From: Eggerthellales bacterium UBA948
Lineage (GTDB): Bacteria > Actinomycetota > Coriobacteriia > Coriobacteriales > UBA8131
Direction: 5' to 3'
Assembly: GCA_002293265.1 (NCBI GenBank)
Contig: DBCW01000164.1
Coordinates: forward strand, 258 to 8,245
Length of the DNA stretch: 7,988 nt
In this document: piece by piece, positions 1-6,963 of the stretch
Layout of the letters: each line of letters opens with the position of its first letter
How positions within the stretch are numbered: position 1 is the first letter of the stretch
Notes under the pieces: model-generated
Told to the model about the DNA's origin: nothing
What the model saw: the letters and a program-made list of their open reading frames with translations, nothing else
The model's database searches: none
Program-made: the position numbers and the translations under genes

Positions 1-41
1 ATCCGCAATTAGCTTAAGTGTTTTATCCACCGATAATTTAT

Positions 42-47
42 AAAGGG
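42..47 (+). promoter_or_regulatory. Ribosome binding site deciding the hrcA start
   Basis: AAAGGG lies six bases before the GTG at 54. The alternative GTG at 18 directly follows an in-frame TAA at 15-17 and has no purine-rich site in the 17 bases visible before it. This supports the shorter HrcA start. Confidence 0.6.
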
Positions 48-53
48 TTAGAT

Positions 54-803
54 GTGCTTACTAGGCGGCAACAGAAAGTGCTTACGGCGCTTGTAGATGA
101 ATATGTGACCAGTGCGGCTCCGGTCGGCTCTGGACGCATTGCCAAGTTGTACTTCAAAGAGGTGTCTGCCGCTACCATTCGAAACGAGCTGATGGTGTTG
201 GGGGAGGGTGGTTACGCTGTTTCTCCACATACTTCGGCCGGGCGAGTTCCCACTAATACCGGGTATCGTGTGGTTGTAAATAATATTTTGCTGCGCGGCG
301 ACTTCACTAATGAGAATAGCAAGGCTGAACTGGGCACTCTCCCTGCCTCTGAGGACGTAAAAAGTGCAGAGTACGAGCATCGGGTCATCAAGATTCTTAC
401 GCATGTAAGCGAAGCCACCGGGTTGTTATCGCTGTTTTGGGTGCGAGGCTCGGATAGCGGCATACACCATCGCGGTCTTCCTCAACTCTTGTCGCAGCCG
501 GAATTTCACGAAACAACAGCTGTCATCCCATTGATGCGACTTCTCGAAGACGAGCTTGCTTTAAATGATCTATTCTTATCAACGCTAAAAAGCAACGGCT
601 TTATCGTCAAAATTGGCATGGAAGAAACTGAGGGCAAGCTCGCATCTTATTCAATGGTTGCTGAGGTCATCGGCAAACAACAGCCTTATGCAATGCTGGC
701 TGTGTTTGGACCTACAAGAATGAATTATCGCAAGGTTATACCAACTGTGTTGTCGGCGGCATCTTTGCTGGGAGCGCCGAGAACACGAGTTCCCGGTCTA
801 TAG
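54..803 (+). CDS. hrcA: Heat-inducible transcription repressor HrcA, compact form
   Basis: HrcA represses heat-shock chaperone genes by binding the CIRCE operator as a dimer. Residues 1-75 form the winged-helix DNA-binding part, with SAATIRNEL at 39-46 and PHTSAGRVPT at 58-67, both diagnostic for the family. The C-terminal part also matches: LLSQPEFHE (145-153), VKIGMEE (185-191) and VFGPTRMNY (217-225). The protein is 249 aa, whereas family members are usually about 340 aa. The missing residues fall in the middle, between the TGLLSLF segment (122-128) and LPQLL (142-146), where the long GAF-like/dimerisation section normally lies. The frame is intact and the flanks are conserved, so this looks like a compact variant rather than a decayed gene. 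I chose the GTG at 54: it gives the usual MLTxRQ start, and AAAGGG sits six bases upstream. The frame opens at a GTG at 18, which would add 12 atypical residues. dnaJ follows 42 bases later. Confidence 0.9.
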   Translation: MLTRRQQKVLTALVDEYVTSAAPVGSGRIAKLYFKEVSAATIRNELMVLGEGGYAVSPHTSAGRVPTNTGYRVVVNNILLRGDFTNENSKAELGTLPASEDVKSAEYEHRVIKILTHVSEATGLLSLFWVRGSDSGIHHRGLPQLLSQPEFHETTAVIPLMRLLEDELALNDLFLSTLKSNGFIVKIGMEETEGKLASYSMVAEVIGKQQPYAMLAVFGPTRMNYRKVIPTVLSAASLLGAPRTRVPGL

Positions 804-834
804 AAATACTTAGCCAAACAAAATTAGGGCGCGG

Positions 835-840
835 AAAGGA
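835..840 (+). promoter_or_regulatory. Ribosome binding site of dnaJ
   Basis: AAAGGA, five bases before the GTG start at 846. It supports that non-ATG start, which also gives the usual short N-terminus before the J domain. Confidence 0.6.
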
Positions 841-845
841 AAAAA

Positions 846-1970
846 GTGTCGACGGATTATTATCAGATATTGGATGTTTCAAAGGATGCCAGCGAATCTG
901 ACATCAAGAAAGCTTTTTATCGCAAGGCTCGTGAACTTCATCCGGATGTTAATAAAGCTCCTGATGCTGAGGACAAGTTCAAAGAACTCAACGAAGCATA
1001 CGACGTTTTATCTGATGCAAATAAGCGTGCTCAATATGATCGTTTTGGTAAAGTAAGTGGCGCCGGTGGTGGCGGATACCAATATGTAGATTTTGATGAC
1101 CTTTTTGGTAGCGGCTTTGGTATGGGCGATTTATTTAGCCAGTTCTTTGGTCAGTCGGCTTATGGTCGCACAAACGTGCGAAAAGAAGGTCGCGACATGG
1201 GCATTGGTCTAAAGCTTACTTTGGAAGAAGTTGCTGCGGGTATTAAAAAGGAGATCGTTTATGATCGTCTTGCTCCATGCGAGACCTGCAAAGGTACCGG
1301 TGTAGGCGAGGGCGGAAAGACTGTTAGTTGTTATGAGTGTAACGGCACCGGTAGAGTTGTCTCGGTGCAGCGAACATTTCTTGGCGACATTCAAACACAA
1401 ACTACTTGCCCAACTTGCGGCGGAACCGGGCAAACCATAGACATTCCCTGCTCGGATTGCGAAGGTCAAGGCAGGCTTCCTGACAGGCAACATGTAACTA
1501 TCGACGTACCGCATGGCATTCATGATGGACAGCAACTTCGCCTTTCCGGATATGGAGAAGCCGGTATGCATGGTGCTGCTTCCGGCAATTTGATCGTCAC
1601 CGTACGCATTGAGCCGCACAATCGCTTTAGGCGCGAGGGTGATAACTTACACATCGCTAAAGAACTATCCATAACGCAAGCCGCACTTGGTGCCAAAGTA
1701 GAAGTGGATGGTATTCTCAAAGATGAAATTGTAAGTGTGGAGATACCCGAGGGCTGTCAAAACGAGCAGATCGTGCGTGTAAAAGGCAAAGGTTTGCCGC
1801 GCTTTAAAAAAGATGCGCGTGGAGATATGTTCGTTCATGTTCAGGTGGTCATTCCCAAAGGGCTTAACAAGCGACAAAAAGAGCTACTGGAAGAGTTTGC
1901 CGCAGAGCTTGGCGACGACATACACGGAAAACGCTCTAAGATGCAAAAGATTAAAGACGCGCTTTCCTAA
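846..1970 (+). CDS. dnaJ: Chaperone protein DnaJ (Hsp40)
   Basis: Co-chaperone that delivers unfolded clients to DnaK and stimulates its ATPase in the cytoplasm. All parts of a type I DnaJ are present. The J domain is at about residues 4-67 with HPD at 32-34. The Gly/Phe-rich linker is at about 70-106. Four CxxCxGxG zinc-binding motifs have cysteine pairs at 145/148, 162/165, 188/191 and 202/205. The C-terminal substrate-binding domains run to the end. Length, 374 aa, is normal. The start is GTG with AAAGGA at 835-840, five bases upstream. It sits next to hrcA and has no grpE or dnaK beside it, the arrangement of the second DnaJ (dnaJ2) of Actinomycetota. No CIRCE inverted repeat is visible in the 42 bases before it, so it probably shares the hrcA transcript. 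rsmE begins three bases after its stop. Confidence 0.97.
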   Translation: MSTDYYQILDVSKDASESDIKKAFYRKARELHPDVNKAPDAEDKFKELNEAYDVLSDANKRAQYDRFGKVSGAGGGGYQYVDFDDLFGSGFGMGDLFSQFFGQSAYGRTNVRKEGRDMGIGLKLTLEEVAAGIKKEIVYDRLAPCETCKGTGVGEGGKTVSCYECNGTGRVVSVQRTFLGDIQTQTTCPTCGGTGQTIDIPCSDCEGQGRLPDRQHVTIDVPHGIHDGQQLRLSGYGEAGMHGAASGNLIVTVRIEPHNRFRREGDNLHIAKELSITQAALGAKVEVDGILKDEIVSVEIPEGCQNEQIVRVKGKGLPRFKKDARGDMFVHVQVVIPKGLNKRQKELLEEFAAELGDDIHGKRSKMQKIKDALS

Positions 1971-1973
1971 ACA

Positions 1974-2798
1974 ATGAGTATTCCGCATTTTTTTATCGAT
2001 CAACCTATTGAGGCTCAAGTTGGCAAGTCTTTGGAGTTTGTTTTACCAAAGTTTGTAAGCGACCATCTGCACACTTTACGTGTAAGAGCAGGTGAGCAAA
2101 TTGTTCTGGTTGATTTTGAGGGTCATGGTTGGCACCTTACGTTAAACAGCCCGGTTGATAAAAAAGATCAACTACTTTGCGCTGAAGTAATTGGCGAACT
2201 TAGTAGCAAGCGAAAGACCGATCTGACACTGATACAAGGCATTTCTGCGACTGATCGTATGGATCAAACAGTGCGGCAGGTCACAGAACTTGCAGTTGCT
2301 AAGATAATACCGCTGCAAAGCGAGCGCTCTACGGTTCGTTTGGACAAAAACTCCAAAGAAAAAAAGTTGGAGCGTTGGAAGCGTGTGGCCAGAGGTGCCG
2401 CTGAGCAGTCCGGTCAGCTGCATGAACCCACTATCCACATGCCAATATCGTTGGATCAGGTTCTCGCGAGCCTTTCAGACTACGATCTAGTACTCTTGTT
2501 TTGGGAAGAGCTTGGTGGGTGTTCAATATCCGAAGCCTTTGACAGTTATCGTAGTCGTTTTAATAACGAAAATCTTTCAAAAGCGGCACCCCAGAAAGTT
2601 GCGATATTTGTAGGACCTGAAGGGGGCTTTTCTAAAAGCGAAGCGGAGCTTGTCCTGGCATCCGGAGCCCACGCTGTATCCATTGGAGAAACCATACTTC
2701 GCACAGAAACCGCAGCTGTTGTAGCCAGCGCGCTTACACTGTATCAGTTGGGTGGTTTGGGCGCAGGTAATGCAGGTAATAATGATGGTCAAATTTAA
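1974..2798 (+). CDS. rsmE: 16S rRNA (uracil(1498)-N(3))-methyltransferase RsmE
   Basis: SPOUT-class enzyme that uses S-adenosylmethionine to methylate N3 of U1498 in 16S rRNA (E. coli numbering) on the 30S subunit. The N-terminal PUA-like RNA-binding domain covers about residues 1-75, with HLHTLRVRAGEQI early on. The SPOUT domain follows. Its family signatures are TELAVAKIIPLQSERS, then a segment with AAEQSGQLHEP, then GPEGGF at 214-219 and LRTETA at 242-247; the last two shape the knotted cofactor site. The usual TELGV reads TELAV here, a mild substitution. Length, 274 aa, is slightly long because of a Gly/Asn-rich tail after LTLYQLGG, encoded where the gene runs into mtaB. No clear ribosome binding site precedes the ATG, which lies three bases after the dnaJ stop, so translational coupling is likely. 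Confidence 0.95.
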   Translation: MSIPHFFIDQPIEAQVGKSLEFVLPKFVSDHLHTLRVRAGEQIVLVDFEGHGWHLTLNSPVDKKDQLLCAEVIGELSSKRKTDLTLIQGISATDRMDQTVRQVTELAVAKIIPLQSERSTVRLDKNSKEKKLERWKRVARGAAEQSGQLHEPTIHMPISLDQVLASLSDYDLVLLFWEELGGCSISEAFDSYRSRFNNENLSKAAPQKVAIFVGPEGGFSKSEAELVLASGAHAVSIGETILRTETAAVVASALTLYQLGGLGAGNAGNNDGQI

Positions 2799-4056
2799 CG
2801 TCTATAATTTAGGCTGCAAGGTAAATCGCGTTGAATCCGATAGTATCACTGCCTCTTTGCTGGCTAGCGGGGGTAATCAGGTAAGTCGTAAAGACGCCGA
2901 TGTGATTATTGTTAACACCTGCACGGTAACAGGTGAGGCAGACACAAAGACTCGAAAGGCCATTCGTCAATCATTAGCAGGAGAAAATAACCCTTGGGTA
3001 ATTGCGACAGGTTGTGCGATAGCGATCGACCGGCAAGGTTTTGCAGCGCTGGGTGATCGCGTAATAGCTGAGCCGGATCGTATGCAAGCACAAGTTAAAG
3101 CCTTGGAATTGCTTGGGCTTAAAGTGGGCGCCGGTGACATTGCAACATCATCAAACGCATCTGTGCATTTAGATGGATCTCAGCTTAGAACCGGAAAAGG
3201 TTTTAACACCCGCATGGGCATAAAGATTCAAGACGGTTGTGATAATGCCTGTTCGTATTGCATTGTACATGTCGCACGTGGTCATGCAAAATCTGTGGAG
3301 CCGCAAAAGATACTTGAACAAGTAAAATCCGCTGAGCAAGCAGGAGTTAGAGAGATCGTATTAACCGGAGTAAACATTGGTGCTTGGTCGTTAATGAATG
3401 GCACCCATTCTCTTGCATACCTGCTTGAAGAAATCTTGGCTGAGACTTCTAAGCTACGTGTACGGATATCTTCGCTTGAGCCGCAGCATGCTACTGATGA
3501 TTTGTTGCAGTTGATGGCAAGTTCTTCAGGTAGAGTTTGTGCTCACCTGCATCTGCCCCTACAAAGTGGCAGCGACAACACTCTTAAGGCGATGTACCGC
3601 TCTTATAACATTGAGTTTTTTGCCAATCGCATTGCCAGGGCAAAAAAACTCATGCCCAAAATTGCGCTTACCACCGATCTGATAGTTGGATTTCCGGGTG
3701 AAAGCGAATCAGACTTTGCTGCCAGCCTTAAGTTTTGCGAGGAAATGGCTTTTTCACGTATGCATGTTTTTAGATACTCCAAGCGTCCGGGCACGCCTGC
3801 AGCGGTTATGGAACCTCAAGTTTCTCCCCAAGAAAAAGCAAGGCGAGCTGAACTTGCTCGCGAATGTGCTGCACGCATGCAACAAACAGATTTAGCCAAG
3901 CGAGTTAAAACCAGCGAGTTGGTCTTGGTGGAGCGTGATGGACGTGGCACTTCTGAAAGTTACCACCCCGTACAACTTTCTTCAGAGCATGAAGTTGGCA
4001 GCTTAGTCTTGCTGCGCTTTATTGCTCAGCGTGATAATCTGTTAATAGCACAGTAA
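2785..4056 (+). CDS. mtaB: tRNA N6-threonylcarbamoyladenosine(37) methylthiotransferase MtaB
   Basis: Radical SAM enzyme that converts t6A37 to ms2t6A37 in ANN-decoding tRNAs, using two 4Fe-4S clusters. The N-terminal methylthiotransferase domain holds the three cluster cysteines: C11 (NLGCKVN), C46 (NTCTV) and C77 (ATGCA). The radical SAM motif CDNACSYC gives C152, C156 and C159. LTGVNIGAW and TTDLIVGFPGES are further family signatures. A short, weakly conserved TRAM-like tail starts near VLVERDG. The GCKVN form of the first motif fits MtaB better than MiaB or RimO. From the ATG at 2785 the protein is 423 aa, normal for MtaB, and overlaps rsmE by 14 bases. Other in-frame starts are ATG 2782, ATG 2770 and GTG 2752; 2785 is preferred because the conserved N-terminus begins only a few residues later and a weak AGGT lies seven bases upstream. 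Confidence 0.93.
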   Translation: MVKFNVYNLGCKVNRVESDSITASLLASGGNQVSRKDADVIIVNTCTVTGEADTKTRKAIRQSLAGENNPWVIATGCAIAIDRQGFAALGDRVIAEPDRMQAQVKALELLGLKVGAGDIATSSNASVHLDGSQLRTGKGFNTRMGIKIQDGCDNACSYCIVHVARGHAKSVEPQKILEQVKSAEQAGVREIVLTGVNIGAWSLMNGTHSLAYLLEEILAETSKLRVRISSLEPQHATDDLLQLMASSSGRVCAHLHLPLQSGSDNTLKAMYRSYNIEFFANRIARAKKLMPKIALTTDLIVGFPGESESDFAASLKFCEEMAFSRMHVFRYSKRPGTPAAVMEPQVSPQEKARRAELARECAARMQQTDLAKRVKTSELVLVERDGRGTSESYHPVQLSSEHEVGSLVLLRFIAQRDNLLIAQ

Positions 4057-4120
4057 TCGCTACAAAAATGTTTCATTTGATAAAAAGAGGCACTATGCAT
4101 ATATATGATAAGGGGAGCTT
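4057..4120 (+). promoter_or_regulatory. mtaB-phoH gap with a weak candidate promoter
   Basis: This 64-base AT-rich spacer is the largest between dnaJ and recO. TTGATA (4077-4082) matches five of six bases of the -35 consensus. TATATA (4100-4105), 17 bases further on, matches only four of six of the -10 consensus. TATGAT (4104-4109) is closer to consensus but 21 bases away. AGGGGAG at 4111-4117 is the purine-rich site for the phoH GTG at 4121, with a short three-base spacer. A transcript starting just after 4110 would barely include that site, which argues against the promoter. No terminator hairpin is visible for mtaB. Confidence 0.25.
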
Positions 4121-5104
4121 GTGGATTTTGCTAAAGTTTCGATAACGATACCCGAAAACATCGAGGTAGTGCGTTTGGTTGGTGTAAACGATATCTTGTT
4201 GCGCACGGTGGAGGATAGATTTGATGCCAGCATCACTTTGCGTGGAAATCGCATTGACATCAGTGGAGATGCGATGGAGATTCAAGTTCTCACCGCAATT
4301 TTTTCCGACATGATTAAGATGGTCGAGAGTGGCGATGACTTAACGCCGGATCTGATATCTCGCTCTATCGACATGATAAACAACGGCGAGTTTCCGGCTT
4401 CCATTTTGCGTGAAGACATCTTGCTCACTTATAGGGGTAAAGCCATCCGAGCTAAAACAGCCGGACAGAAACGTTATGTGGACGCTATCAGAGCCAACAC
4501 CATAACTTTTTGCATTGGTCCTGCCGGTACCGGAAAAACCTACATTGCAATGGCAATGGCAGTAGCAGCGCTTAAACGCAAAGAAGTAAACCGCATTATT
4601 CTTACACGTCCGGTTGTGGAGGCAGGGGAGTCGTTAGGTTATCTGCCGGGAACTTTAACAGAAAAAGTGGATCCGTATATTCGTCCGCTCTATGATGCTT
4701 TGTTTGATATGACCGATATGGAGCGCGGAGCGCAGCTTATTGCTCAAGGAGTAATCGAGATTGCGCCTTTAGCTTTCATGCGCGGTCGCACCTTAAACGA
4801 TAGCTTTATAATCTTAGATGAGGCACAAAACACTACTCCTGATCAGATGAAGATGTTTTTAACACGTCTGGGATTTGGCTCAAAGATGGTCATCACCGGC
4901 GACGTAACCCAACTTGATCTGCCCAAGCGCATATCCGGATTAAAGAGCGTAAGACAAATCCTTGAGGGCTGCGAAGACATTGCCTTTAATGACTTGACCG
5001 GAAAAGATGTGGTGCGCCATCATTTGGTTCAGCGGATAGTTGCAGCCTATGATGAGGCTGATAAACTTGCGCTCGCGAAAAAACTCGACAAAGAAAGTAA
5101 GTAG
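4121..5104 (+). CDS. phoH: PhoH-like ATPase (PhoH/PhoL family)
   Basis: Cytoplasmic P-loop ATPase of the PhoH family, related to the helicase-type ATPase fold. Its precise substrate is not settled; the bacterial homologue encoded next to YbeY is linked to RNA metabolism and ribosome maturation. The first 105 or so residues form the small N-terminal domain. RAKTAGQKRY starts at 110, Walker A GPAGTGKT is at 133-140, Walker B is ILDEAQ with D233 and E234, and ITGDVTQLDLP includes G260-D261. Length, 327 aa, is normal. GTG at 4121 is the first possible start after an in-frame TAA at 4109-4111 and follows AGGGGAG. ybeY begins 12 bases after the stop, the conserved phoH-ybeY pairing of many bacteria, which supports a joint role in rRNA handling. 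The symbol denotes the family; the E. coli YbeZ/PhoL type is the closest match by context. Confidence 0.94.
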   Translation: MDFAKVSITIPENIEVVRLVGVNDILLRTVEDRFDASITLRGNRIDISGDAMEIQVLTAIFSDMIKMVESGDDLTPDLISRSIDMINNGEFPASILREDILLTYRGKAIRAKTAGQKRYVDAIRANTITFCIGPAGTGKTYIAMAMAVAALKRKEVNRIILTRPVVEAGESLGYLPGTLTEKVDPYIRPLYDALFDMTDMERGAQLIAQGVIEIAPLAFMRGRTLNDSFIILDEAQNTTPDQMKMFLTRLGFGSKMVITGDVTQLDLPKRISGLKSVRQILEGCEDIAFNDLTGKDVVRHHLVQRIVAAYDEADKLALAKKLDKESK

Positions 5105-5116
5105 CTCGGAGATTAC

Positions 5117-5569
5117 ATGGAAGTTTTTATCGATAATCGCAGTGGGCAAGAGTTGCCGCTTGAACGTATTAAGGACTTGGCAAATTTCGTTGTAGGTCAA
5201 GATGAACTTATGAAAGATTTGAGTTTAAAGTCTCTTGAGGACTTGGAGCTTTCGATTTCATTTGTTGATACCGAGGAAATAACTGCACTTAATTCTCAGT
5301 ATCGCAATAAGTTTCAACCTACAGATATTTTGAGCTTCGAAATGGATGACGACATTTTGCTTGGTGATATTGTCATCAATCCGGATGTGGCAAAAAAACA
5401 TGCGAGCATCGAAGAGTTAAGTCTGGAAGAAGAGTTATGGGTGCTGGTAATCCACGGAACATTGCACCTACTGGGCTACGATCATATGGAGCCGACTGAA
5501 ACCAAAGAGATGGAAGAGCTGGAAGACAAATATTTTACTGCATGGCTTGCACATATAGGATCGGAGTAA
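5117..5569 (+). CDS. ybeY: Endoribonuclease YbeY (16S rRNA maturation factor)
   Basis: Metal-dependent single-strand endoribonuclease of the UPF0054 family, needed for 16S rRNA 3'-end processing and 70S quality control. The metal-binding motif HGxLHLxGYDH is complete at H113, H117 and H123. The upstream family segment LNSQYRNKFQPTDILSFE contains the conserved Arg (R63) and is followed by LGDIVINPDVA. Length, 150 aa, is typical. The ATG at 5117 has GGAG at 5108-5111, five bases upstream. It sits between phoH and dgkA with gaps of 12 and three bases. Era, which works on the same 16S 3' end, is two genes downstream. Nothing in the sequence suggests loss of activity. Confidence 0.96.
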   Translation: MEVFIDNRSGQELPLERIKDLANFVVGQDELMKDLSLKSLEDLELSISFVDTEEITALNSQYRNKFQPTDILSFEMDDDILLGDIVINPDVAKKHASIEELSLEEELWVLVIHGTLHLLGYDHMEPTETKEMEELEDKYFTAWLAHIGSE

Positions 5570-5572
5570 GTC

Positions 5573-5998
5573 ATGGATGAAAGTAATCAAAAAAAGCATG
5601 ACATTGATAGCCAAAACAGCATTCCAACTGATACGCATAGATCGTCTATAACAAAAGCCTTTAGATACGCAATCGAAGGTCTTATATACACAGTAAAAAC
5701 TCAGCGCAATATGAAAGTTCATCTTGTTGTGGCAGTTCTTGCCATAATAGCGAGCGTGCTTCTCAAGTTGACTTCTATAGAGTGGGCAATAATTCTTGTG
5801 TTGATCGGCTTGGTGCTGATGACCGAGATGTTAAATACAGCCATCGAGGCCATTATCGACTTAAGTTCGCCTGAGTATCACAAGCTGGCAAAAATTGCCA
5901 AAGATGTAGGCGCAGGCATGGTGCTGGTCTTTGCAATTTTGGCAGTTATAGCCGGACTCATAGTGTATGTCTCAGCATATTTGCGATTGGTCGGATAG
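5573..5998 (+). CDS. dgkA: Diacylglycerol kinase / undecaprenol kinase family membrane protein
   Basis: Small integral-membrane lipid kinase. In Gram-positive bacteria this family mainly phosphorylates undecaprenol to undecaprenyl phosphate for cell-wall synthesis; in E. coli it acts on diacylglycerol. The sequence shows a hydrophilic 25-residue N-terminus, an amphipathic segment (FRYAIEGLIYTVKTQRNMKVH) and three membrane spans at about 51-65, 69-85 and 113-137. The family motif is intact: E85, N88, E92 and D96 in EMLNTAIEAIID, then KIAKDVGAG with K110 and D111. Length, 141 aa, is typical of the Gram-positive branch with a somewhat long N-terminus. Substrate cannot be decided from sequence; the Gram-positive-type neighbourhood favours undecaprenol. 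GGAG at 5563-5566 lies inside the end of ybeY, six bases before the ATG, and the stop and start codons are three bases apart. Confidence 0.93.
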   Translation: MDESNQKKHDIDSQNSIPTDTHRSSITKAFRYAIEGLIYTVKTQRNMKVHLVVAVLAIIASVLLKLTSIEWAIILVLIGLVLMTEMLNTAIEAIIDLSSPEYHKLAKIAKDVGAGMVLVFAILAVIAGLIVYVSAYLRLVG

Positions 5999-6001
5999 AA
6001 A

Positions 6002-6955
6002 ATGAATAAAAGTCAAGACAGCGCCTTATTACCGAAAAGCTTACAACCGGATGCGCAAAGCGATTTTTGCAGCGGCTTTGTGACGCTAATAGGCAGGCCA
6101 AATGCCGGGAAAAGCACTATAATCAATGCGGTCATGGGCAAAAAAGTTGCTATAACTTCCAGCACCCCACAAACCACCCGACATCGATTCAGAGCTGTTC
6201 TAACTTCTGAACATTATCAGTTAGTACTCGTAGACACCCCGGGAATCCATAAACCACATGACGTGCTTGGTGAAGAACTAAACCGCAGCGCCAGCAAAGC
6301 GATCGAAGCCGTAGATGCAATATGTTTTGTACTTGATGCTTCCAAGCCTTTCGGTACCGGAGATGAGTGGATATTGGATTCAATCAAGAGCTCTTCGGCA
6401 CCTAAAATACTTGTGGTGTCAAAGACAGATCTTGTGGGTAAAGACACAGTTTTAGCTCAAATTGATGCAGCAACGAATGATTATAAGTTTGACTCTATTA
6501 TTGATGTAAGTGCATATAATGGCAGTAATATTAATAAGTTTATTAATCTGGTTTCAGCCTTCTTGCCCCACGGTCCACTTTGGTTTCCGCCCGATCTTAC
6601 AACCGAGCAAGCTGTAGAAGTTATCATCGCCGAGTTTATCCGCGAAAAAGTCTTAACTTCGACATTTGAAGAAGTGCCTCATGCAGTTGGCGTGCAGGTA
6701 GAAGAGTTAGAGTACGACAACAAAAAGAACTTGTATTCAATCTACGCCATCATCTATGTAGAAAGAGAGTCGCAAAAAGGGATCCTGATTGGGCACCACG
6801 GAGAGCGGATTAAGCACATAGGCACTCAGGCACGTTTAGATCTGGCTCAGTTTTTAGGCGCAAAGGTGTATTTGGATCTTCGCGTAAAACTACGCAAAAA
6901 CTGGCGACGTGATGCCAATCAGATCAGGCGTTTTGGCTATGGAGAAGGAGCTTAG
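6002..6955 (+). CDS. era: GTPase Era
   Basis: Essential GTPase that binds the 3' end of 16S rRNA and licenses 30S maturation; it may associate with the membrane. The GTPase domain has G1 GRPNAGKS (31-38), a switch region with TPQTTRHRF, G3 DTPG (78-81), G4 SKTD (140-143) and G5 SAY (170-172). The C-terminal KH domain carries the GxxG loop as GHHG (264-267), followed by VYLDLRVKLRKNWRRD, a hallmark of Era. Length, 317 aa, is slightly above the usual 300 because of about 24 residues before the GTPase fold. The G4 motif has Ser in place of Asn, as actinobacterial Era proteins also deviate here (TKID in mycobacteria). The start is three bases after the dgkA stop, with only a weak GGATAG upstream, so coupling to dgkA is likely. 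recO follows after eight bases. Confidence 0.97.
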   Translation: MNKSQDSALLPKSLQPDAQSDFCSGFVTLIGRPNAGKSTIINAVMGKKVAITSSTPQTTRHRFRAVLTSEHYQLVLVDTPGIHKPHDVLGEELNRSASKAIEAVDAICFVLDASKPFGTGDEWILDSIKSSSAPKILVVSKTDLVGKDTVLAQIDAATNDYKFDSIIDVSAYNGSNINKFINLVSAFLPHGPLWFPPDLTTEQAVEVIIAEFIREKVLTSTFEEVPHAVGVQVEELEYDNKKNLYSIYAIIYVERESQKGILIGHHGERIKHIGTQARLDLAQFLGAKVYLDLRVKLRKNWRRDANQIRRFGYGEGA

Positions 6956-6963
6956 CGCATCGG

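Noticed and set aside
1..17. 3' end of an upstream gene
   Set aside because: Stops occur at 10-12 and 15-17 in two frames, so an upstream gene may end here, but three or four codons are too few to identify or choose a frame.
32..37. GATAAT as a -10 box for hrcA
   Set aside because: The match to TATAAT is good, but the bases about 17 upstream (TTAGCT) are a poor -35, and a start near 44 would cut into the ribosome binding site at 42-47.
18..53. Longer hrcA start at GTG 18
   Set aside because: It adds 12 residues (FYPPIIYKGLD-like) not seen in HrcA proteins and lacks a ribosome binding site; the GTG at 54 fits family and signal.
1209..1619. 136-codon minus-strand open frame
   Set aside because: It lies opposite dnaJ, which is a full, conserved gene; the minus-strand translation shows no recognisable domain and is a shadow. 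The other minus-strand frames are the same kind of artefact.
4095..4145. Short leader peptide before phoH (ATG 4095)
   Set aside because: A 16-codon open frame overlapping the phoH start with no ribosome binding site and no distinctive content; probably chance.
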